Below, piece by piece: positions 24,157 through 28,426 of a DNA stretch of 28,426 nt; the stretch's first letter is position 1; each line of letters opens with the position of its first letter. The translations under genes and the position numbers were made by a program. The notes under the pieces were generated by a model. It was not told where the DNA came from. It saw only the letters and a program-made list of their open reading frames with translations, and did not search any database. Source of the DNA: an uncultured Lachnospiraceae bacterium (GTDB lineage Bacteria > Bacillota > Clostridia > Lachnospirales > Lachnospiraceae); the NCBI GenBank assembly GCA_910578885.1, contig CAJTSH010000037.1:1-28426 (forward strand), given 5' to 3'.

Positions 24157-25277
24157 TTTTGACACCACCTTACTACATATATTTTTCGATTGCCATTCAT
24201 CCGCAATGCGCCAAGCAGGGAATCCAGTCCCTGCCTATCTTCACTCACTGAATCCGTAAGAATGATTGTGCAGTCATAATTTCCTATTTCATATATAAAT
24301 GTGGTTCTGTCGCCATCATAAAGGCTTTTCAGCTCATACCTCGTATGCAGCGGATATGTTTCTGCTTTACTGACCGCAATCGGGCTTCGGGTCGTCGAGT
24401 GGCATCTCACTTCTTTTCCGGATTCTTCCAGCTCTCTTGCCACAAACAAGGCCGGATACATGAATTCTTCCGTTCCCAGAACCAGAATCCTGCGGTATAA
24501 TGCAAAATCAATCTTATTTCTTATCGTCTCCCACAGAACTTTGTTTGCATTCAAGTACGCTTCTATATCTACCAATCTTCTGGCATTCAAATAAGAATGT
24601 GCTTCCAGATAAGAAATCTCATCTTTCATGTCCTCCGAATTTGGAGCTGCGCATACATATTTGCCGTCACACTCATATGTATCTGCTATTTCGGCATAGC
24701 TTTCATGATTTGTTTTTACAAGAAAATGCAAATCAATCTCATTTTCTCCGTATCTTTGCAGCGCTTCCTCATTCATCCCGTTCAATATTGATGCAACGGC
24801 ATACTTCTGAATCTGCGGATACTGCTTTTTTAAAATGTCAATAATATTTAAAATGGTCTTTCCTGTCGTAACTTCGTCTTCCACAAAAATAATCCGGTCA
24901 ATGGATTCACTGACTTCATCTAAATCATTTTTTACTAACTTCTGCTCAGTTGCGTGGCTATGTTCCTCCGAAAAAAATAAATACTCCGCATCTGGAATTA
25001 TTTCTCTCGTCGTCTGCATATACAAGGTCTGCAATTTTCCGGCAACAGACGCCCCAATCGCAGTTGCCGTTTCTGCAAATCCAATCAGAAGCAGTCTTTC
25101 ACCTGAGTATATATCCTTAATCTGTTCCGCCAAAGCGTCAAACATTGCAAAAGCGTCTGAGGGTTTCACCGGAATATGCTTGCCTTGGAGCTGGTTCACC
25201 ACCAAATAGCTTCTCTTGGCATTGTTCTCTCTTTTTGCAATTCTCACCATGTCTTTTTCTGTATACAATAATTTCAC
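24153..25277 (-). CDS. PRTase_2 with C-terminal TRSP domain
   Basis: A 374-residue cytosolic protein. The N-terminal half is a phosphoribosyltransferase of the orotate-PRTase type: LLLIGFAETATAIG near 62 and the PRPP loop FVEDEVTTGKT (131-141). The C-terminal domain (about 255-370) is the Ter-associated TRSP domain. Its name-giving Thr-Arg-Ser-Pro is present at 296-299, followed by the acidic TDSVSED near the end. It is the first gene of a two-gene unit with the StiP/PELOTA gene, overlapping by four bases. Start: the GTG at 25277 directly abuts AAGGAA, so the TTG three codons later (25268), nine bases from that site, may be the true start. ATP-grasp, the other usual partner, is not in the window. 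Confidence 0.86.
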   Translation of the reverse strand: MKLLYTEKDMVRIAKRENNAKRSYLVVNQLQGKHIPVKPSDAFAMFDALAEQIKDIYSGERLLLIGFAETATAIGASVAGKLQTLYMQTTREIIPDAEYLFFSEEHSHATEQKLVKNDLDEVSESIDRIIFVEDEVTTGKTILNIIDILKKQYPQIQKYAVASILNGMNEEALQRYGENEIDLHFLVKTNHESYAEIADTYECDGKYVCAAPNSEDMKDEISYLEAHSYLNARRLVDIEAYLNANKVLWETIRNKIDFALYRRILVLGTEEFMYPALFVARELEESGKEVRCHSTTRSPIAVSKAETYPLHTRYELKSLYDGDRTTFIYEIGNYDCTIILTDSVSEDRQGLDSLLGALRMNGNRKIYVVRWCQK

Positions 25278-25376
25278 TTCCTTAAATTATAACAAAAACT
25301 CTATTGTTTTGCCTGCCCCATATCATTATTTCTCCAATTGTATCAGACATCAATTAATAACTTCTCTAATTGCACA

Positions 25377-25413
25377 AAAAAGACTACTGTATTTTACAGT
25401 AATCCTCTTTTTC
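25377..25413 (-). terminator. hairpin terminator upstream of the PRTase genes
   Basis: TACTGTA (25385-25391) and TACAGTA (25395-25401) form a tight stem with a 3-base loop. On the minus strand it is followed by GTCTTTTTTG, and on the plus side by a T-rich run as well. It would shield the PRTase operon from transcription entering from the right. Confidence 0.65.
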
Positions 25414-25588
25414 TCAACATTCTTAACAATTTTAATCGGAACATCATGTCCCCTTCTAATAATAATCCAGTATAAAAATCCACCCACCATATAAGCAATA
25501 ATATCCCATATTAGTCTAATTATATGACACCACTTTTTTATATAGCATATATTATACTTTCTTCACCGCTAAAAGTCAAATGCAGATT

Positions 25589-25699
25589 TCAAGCCGCCCC
25601 AACCTTATCAGCATTGTCAAGCCTTCCACAAAGCTTCTTCATACTACCGATTTTGAAATAGTTTACCCATCCACGAATCAACTGGTTCAGTTCCTCCTT
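25589..25699 (-). pseudogene. fragment of a group II intron maturase (LtrA-type)
   Basis: On the minus strand 36 codons read KEELNQLIRGWVNYFKIGSM and then KKLCGRLD, a good match to the conserved 'RGW-NYFK' segment near the C-terminus of group II intron reverse transcriptase/maturases. It then runs into unrelated residues and TGA. In the other direction an in-frame TAG lies a few codons upstream. The catalytic domains and the intron ends are absent, so this is a small relic. Confidence 0.72.
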
Positions 25700-25923
25700 A
25701 ATATGATTGTAACGAACAAAGAACGGGCGCCCCTAATGAGGGAGGGCTACTTACACCAAAGCGGTGCGACCGGACTACCTACCGATTCTACAAGATCACC
25801 TTGCAAACTGCCATATCCACATACTTCTCTATTCACTTTATCCCACATGATATCAGCATCATATCAAGGAAAACCTACAATCAGCGTTCTCAAATAACAT
25901 TTTGCAAACTACATTACTAATAT

Positions 25924-26550
25924 TTATTCGTTCATAAATTTCTGCAGCTTATCTACGAATTTGCCAATATGCAATCCATCAACAAAAGAATGGTGCGCCT
26001 GCACAGAAACTGGCATTATTATCCACCCATCCCTTTCAAAATATTTTCCCCCATCAAATAAGGGTGTGGCATTATCCTTTTTCCCTGAATTCGTGTGGGA
26101 TATATGTGTATAAGTTACCCAAGGCATAGGCGAGCATTGAAAAACATCGTTTCCCAACGGTCCCGTAAAATATTCTTTCTGCTCTCTTGCTGCTTTCATT
26201 GCCATTTCGACGTATTCCTGCATTGTATCCTGCATCGGGACATTCACTACTTTAAACAACTCTGTTTCCTGATTTAGATAAGTAAACGCCGTATCAATTT
26301 TGTCAAACAACACGATTTTATCATCTACAAAACGATACCGGAATTCCTCTATTTCATTCGCACACTTGCACACAGCATAAACCATTGCCAGCGTAAAAGA
26401 ATGTCCCTGCTCTTTCGTTTTTTTGAGGAAATTCGTAATATCCAATTCAAAAGTTACACAAAATGCTGGTTCAATACTATTCCTAAATACCATGCAGTGC
26501 ATTGCTCTTTTCCACGTTTTTTCGTCAATTACTTGATACGAATTAGCCAT
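25924..26550 (-). CDS. chloramphenicol acetyltransferase-like protein (CatA family)
   Basis: A 208-residue protein of the trimeric CoA-dependent chloramphenicol acetyltransferase fold. The catalytic box QAHHSFVDGLHIG holds His187 and the structural Asp191, spaced as in CatA enzymes (HHAVCDG). Other family marks are W13-x-R-A, the ELDITNFLKKTK helix, FRYRF, FTYLNQETELF and PWVTYTH. Length is close to the usual 213-220. The catalytic set is intact, so it should be an active acetyltransferase, but it is clearly divergent and drug specificity cannot be read from it. GGAGAG lies eight bases before the ATG. It has its own promoter and stands alone between intron debris and a broken permease gene, as accessory cargo would. 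Confidence 0.85.
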   Translation of the reverse strand: MANSYQVIDEKTWKRAMHCMVFRNSIEPAFCVTFELDITNFLKKTKEQGHSFTLAMVYAVCKCANEIEEFRYRFVDDKIVLFDKIDTAFTYLNQETELFKVVNVPMQDTMQEYVEMAMKAAREQKEYFTGPLGNDVFQCSPMPWVTYTHISHTNSGKKDNATPLFDGGKYFERDGWIIMPVSVQAHHSFVDGLHIGKFVDKLQKFMNE

Positions 26551-26579
26551 ACCGTCATCTCTCCAAATTTGTTTCTGCT

Positions 26580-26588
26580 ATTATAACA
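26580..26588 (-). promoter_or_regulatory. extended -10 promoter of the CAT-like gene
   Basis: TG-T-TATAAT on the minus strand (hexamer 26585-26580). The -35 with a 17-base spacer is TAGAAA, the same weak hexamer as for the protease-fusion gene. The start falls near 26573 and the leader is about 22 bases. Confidence 0.55.
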
Positions 26589-26736
26589 CTCACACATATA
26601 ATTTTCTACCATATTTGAAAAGGTTATGACAACCGCCACACCCTTTTCCTTTACTTCGCACATAACCGTTATCCATGTTATACACACAGCCTGCAACATC
26701 CCCCATTCTCTTTTATTCAAGCTGTTGTCCCTCAAA

Positions 26737-27429
26737 CTATTTCACTTTTTGTTTCTTTAAAAATATCCCACATACGATTACTGCTACAAAAAAGACAAGA
26801 ATTGGATACCATAGATTTTCAAGATAAAAGCCATTATCTAACATCAATTTGTATCCCCAAGAAGCGGGAAAAATACACCCTATAGTTTCAAGAAAATCGG
26901 GCAACAAGTCGATAGGGAACATAATCCCCGAAAGCATAATTGAGGGCAAAAACACTAATTGTGCTATCATTGTCAGTTTCGCTTGATTTTTTATTGTCAA
27001 CCCTAAAACACTTCCAATGCTTAACGACACAATAATGTATATAGCAAGTGCCAAAAAGAAAAAAGGAAGTTGTGTCGGCAAAGTTGCTTCAAATAGTATA
27101 GGGGCAAGTAGCACTATCACAATACAGGTAATCATCAAATGAACAAATGCCGAAAGGAACATTGTAACAAGTCCTAAATAGATAGGTACTCCGTTTGCTT
27201 TATAAACCTTTTTTATGTCGCTTCCGTAAGTTTCAATCAACGACGGCGGTAATCCGATAAATGCCCCCATTGAAACACTCATTACAATCATAGATTGTAT
27301 TAGCGTGCTTCCCATTTCGGGCATAACGGAAGTAAAAATACCGCCCATAAGAAGAAAGAAAATAAGCGGAACAATATAGCAGGTAACTAAGAGGGACTTA
27401 CTTCGTATATCCAATTTCCACTGTAACAC
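26737..27429 (-). pseudogene. ABC-2 type transporter permease lacking its N-terminus
   Basis: The 230 readable residues hold six hydrophobic segments and the ABC-2 permease pattern, including the conserved LPSIMLSGIMFPIDLLPDFL before the last two helices. They belong to an efflux-type exporter that would work with a separate ATPase subunit. The gene's opening is gone. The frame extends upstream only through R-P-I-V to a TAA, there is no ribosome site, and family members start with a further 10-15 residues or more. The point of loss coincides with the start of a Maff2 fragment on the other strand. The usual ATPase gene, expected just upstream, is missing too. A GTG at 27429 could be used, but the product would be truncated. 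Confidence 0.8.
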
Positions 27430-27500
27430 TATGGGGCGTTATCAATCTCTTAGAGGGCTACGGCAACGACAACCCCGGCGCAAATGCTCATGTACGGTAA
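27429..27500 (+). pseudogene. fragment of a Maff2-family mobile-element membrane protein
   Basis: 24 codons on the plus strand read LWGVINLLEGYGNDNPGANA and then HVR-stop. The core WGVINLLEGYGNDNPGA is the conserved central part of Maff2, a small membrane protein of Tn1549-type conjugative elements. There the next residues are normally a KQLMAGGG segment, absent here. Both ends are lost. The 100 bases after it are open in another frame (KEASNRKQEIDRQ and so on), which I could not identify. Confidence 0.75.
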
Positions 27501-27658
27501 AGAAGCAAGCAACCGAAAACAAGAGATAGACCGCCAGCACCACACTATTCCGAACCAAAAACCAAAAGACAAGCATTGTGGAAATGTGCATAACAGGCTA
27601 TAGAATCACCCAATTCTTTATATATCAGATGTTGATAGATAGTATAACAAAGTGAGCA
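27501..27658. other. unassigned debris between the Maff2 fragment and the CD3324 promoter
   Basis: This stretch has no start-to-stop gene with a ribosome site. One plus-strand frame stays open to the TAG at about 27601-27603 and reads as a basic, Gln/Asn/Lys-rich tail, possibly the end of another element gene joined to the Maff2 relic. Confidence 0.4.
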
Positions 27659-27687
27659 TTGATTTTAACTGCTTTTAGATATATAAT
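27659..27687 (+). promoter_or_regulatory. promoter of the leader peptide and CD3324-family gene
   Basis: TTGATT (27659-27664), exactly 17 bases, TATAAT (27682-27687). The start is expected near 27694, only a few bases before the ribosome site of the leader peptide. Confidence 0.75.
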
Positions 27688-27716
27688 ATTTTCAGCAAGG
27701 GAGGTAAGATTAATTT

Positions 27717-27740
27717 ATGAGTAGAACAAAAGTTGCATAG
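27717..27740 (+). CDS. putative leader peptide, MSRTKVA
   Basis: A seven-codon ORF with GGGAGG (27699-27704) twelve bases before its ATG, right after the promoter. Its TAG stop codon runs directly into the left arm of an inverted repeat. Position, size and the hairpins that follow match leader peptides of translation-attenuated genes. It could also be the stump of a lost gene. There is no direct evidence that it is translated. Confidence 0.5.
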   Translation: MSRTKVA

Positions 27741-27806
27741 CATGAGCTATTGCAAAAAACTAAAAAGTGATAGTTCATGCTTATCCTAAATAATTTCTTT
27801 AGGAGG
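27737..27806 (+). promoter_or_regulatory. candidate translational attenuator
   Basis: GCATGAGCTAT (27740-27750) pairs with ATAGTTCATGC (27770-27780) at 10 of 11 positions. The left arm can pair instead within itself (ATAGC 27737-27741 with GCTAT 27746-27750), so two folds exclude each other. Next, TCCTAAA (27784-27790) pairs perfectly with TTTAGGA (27798-27804), which takes up four of the six bases of the downstream ribosome site AGGAGG (27801-27806). Confidence 0.5.
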
Positions 27807-27814
27807 TGCAACAC

Positions 27815-28093
27815 ATGAACTATATAAGTGCAAAAGATGTATTGCCAATGGAGATAATTAAGCAGATACAATGCTATGTAGATGGTCAGATTATCTATAT
27901 CCCTAAATCAGAACCTAAGAGAAAAGGACGAAAAGTGGATACTTTGGCAAAAAGAGAACTATCTATACGAAATACAAATATCTACATGGAATATATTAGC
28001 GGGCTTTCAATTAAGCAACTCTCCCAAAAGTATTTTCTTGTAGAAAAAAGTATTCAAAGAATTGTAAGACAGGAAAAAACAAAGAACTTATAA
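27815..28093 (+). CDS. CD3324-family small DNA-binding-like protein
   Basis: A 92-residue protein of the clostridial CD3324 family, recognised by MNYISAKDVLPMEIIKQIQC, then VDGQIIYIPK, a basic stretch with K-R-x-G-R, RNTNIYMEYISGLSIKQL and a final helix SIQRIVRQ. The second half (about 55-88) reads as a helix-turn-helix, as in Mor/sigma-like small regulators, so DNA binding is likely but not shown. The ATG at 27815 has AGGAGG eight bases upstream; a GTG three codons earlier overlaps that site. The site is partly covered by a hairpin. The gene ends at a strong terminator and is surrounded by mobile-element relics. Confidence 0.78.
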   Translation: MNYISAKDVLPMEIIKQIQCYVDGQIIYIPKSEPKRKGRKVDTLAKRELSIRNTNIYMEYISGLSIKQLSQKYFLVEKSIQRIVRQEKTKNL

Positions 28094-28095
28094 CA

Positions 28096-28131
28096 AAAAG
28101 ATGTGCCATGTAAAAATGTGGCACATCTTTT
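28096..28131 (+). terminator. rho-independent terminator after the CD3324-family gene
   Basis: AGATGTGCCA (28099-28108) and TGGCACATCT (28119-28128) form a perfect 10-bp stem with a 10-base loop, extended by A-T pairs and followed by TTTATTAT. It begins six bases after the stop codon. Confidence 0.9.
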
Positions 28132-28195
28132 ATTATAAATTCAAATCGTTCCCCTATCAGCAATAAAATAGATTATACTATTTCATGTGGAGAAA

Positions 28196-28209
28196 ATAGA
28201 AATTTCTAT
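28196..28209. promoter_or_regulatory. 14-base palindrome upstream of the GNAT gene
   Basis: ATAGAAATTTCTAT is a perfect palindrome 43 bases before the GNAT start codon. TATACT (28174-28179) upstream and TATAAC (28207-28212) at its edge are possible -10 boxes, neither with a convincing -35. It may be an operator. Confidence 0.35.
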
Positions 28210-28251
28210 AACTTTCACAGAACAATATAAGGAGCGTAAGGAGAGAATGAC

Positions 28252-28426
28252 ATGGGGAACAAAATAATCGTAGCCGAATCAGAAAGATTGATTTTAAGAA
28301 GATACATAAAAGAAGATATACAGGACTTGTTTGAATATTTATCTGATAAAGAAGTTGTGAAATATGAACCATATAAACCGCTATCTTTTGACGAAACAAA
28401 AGAAAATCTTGAATGGCGCATAAGTA
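28252..28426 (+). CDS. GNAT-family N-acetyltransferase (RimJ/RimL type), 5' part only
   Basis: 58 codons are present before the window ends. The reading starts ATG with AAGGAG eight bases upstream and gives VAESERLILRRYIKEDIQDL, then EYLSDKEVVKYEPYKPLS and ENLEWRI, the typical first strand and helices of RimJ/RimL-like acetyltransferases, which acetylate protein N-termini or small amines. The acetyl-CoA site lies beyond the window, so completeness cannot be judged. It lies after a terminator and should have its own promoter. Confidence 0.85.
   Translation, partial: MGNKIIVAESERLILRRYIKEDIQDLFEYLSDKEVVKYEPYKPLSFDETKENLEWRIS

Larger units (their letters stand above)
25278..25923. other. gene-poor gap with small possible ORFs and intron debris
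   Basis: No confident intact gene. On the minus strand, 25350-25562 is open (70 codons) and would encode one membrane helix followed by a basic tail (about WDIIAYMVGGFLYWIIIRR), but it has no ribosome site and contains the hairpin at 25385-25401. A second open frame (25394-25498, TTG start, 34 codons) ends inside that hairpin, a common place for a stop codon. The maturase fragment lies at 25589-25699. The rest, 25700-25923, I could not assign. Confidence 0.5.

Noticed and set aside
25286..25291. TATAAT on the minus strand as promoter of the PRTase genes
   Set aside because: The start point would fall inside the ribosome site and there is no -35 match. The true promoter of this operon was not found.
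25764..25770. GTGCGAC on the plus strand as a group II intron 5' end
   Set aside because: The maturase fragment is on the other strand and no intron domain V could be found, so a 7-base match is not enough.
26529..26735. 68-residue minus-strand ORF between the CAT-like gene and the permease
   Set aside because: It overlaps the start and the promoter of the CAT-like gene, has no family pattern and no clear ribosome site.
28178..28421. Minus-strand ORFs at the right edge
   Set aside because: They are antisense to a recognisable GNAT coding sequence on the plus strand and have no ribosome site.

Overview
The window looks like a chromosomal segment of a Gram-positive, low-to-moderate GC anaerobe. 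Most likely it is a clostridial Firmicute of the Lachnospiraceae type. The reasons are strong AGGAGG-type ribosome sites, some GTG/TTG starts, sigma-A promoters with TGn extended -10 boxes, and the gene families present. The genus cannot be named from sequence alone.

Left part (1-8.8 kb). A siroheme nitrite/sulfite reductase and a lipoprotein family-3 glycosidase lie on the minus strand, each with its own readable promoter. A beta-galactosidase plus GPH-type sugar symporter operon follows, divergent from an AraC-family regulator. This is an ordinary sugar-use locus. A RelB/RelE-type toxin-antitoxin pair (8.9-9.5 kb) follows the regulator.

Centre (9.5-25.3 kb). A large tellurium-resistance-like (Ter) stress locus, almost all on the minus strand. 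In transcription order it holds: a PRTase_2-TRSP protein; a StiP/PELOTA protein; a coiled-coil/SHOCT protein; a divergent C-C bond lyase (the only plus-strand gene here); a YceG-like module fused to a trypsin-like protease; a rhomboid protease; YceG; TelA; two TerD proteins; a TerA-like protein; a third, divergent TerD; a PMCA-type Ca2+ ATPase; and a HAD phosphatase. The first group and the lyase and phosphatase correspond to the Ter-linked module proposed in the literature to make or process a nucleotide-like metabolite. TerD, TelA and YceG form the cytoplasmic or membrane-associated metal-binding complex. Less usual here are two unrelated proteases built into the locus, a YceG protein that reads as repeated copies of one module, and promoters covered by dyad operators.

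Right part (25.3-28.4 kb). A more AT-rich, scarred accessory region. It has a group II intron maturase fragment, a chloramphenicol-acetyltransferase-like gene, an ABC-2 permease that has lost its N-terminus exactly where a Maff2 (Tn1549-type conjugative element) fragment begins, a CD3324-family gene behind a leader peptide and a hairpin that covers its ribosome site, and the start of a GNAT acetyltransferase cut by the window end. No rRNA, tRNA or CRISPR array was seen.
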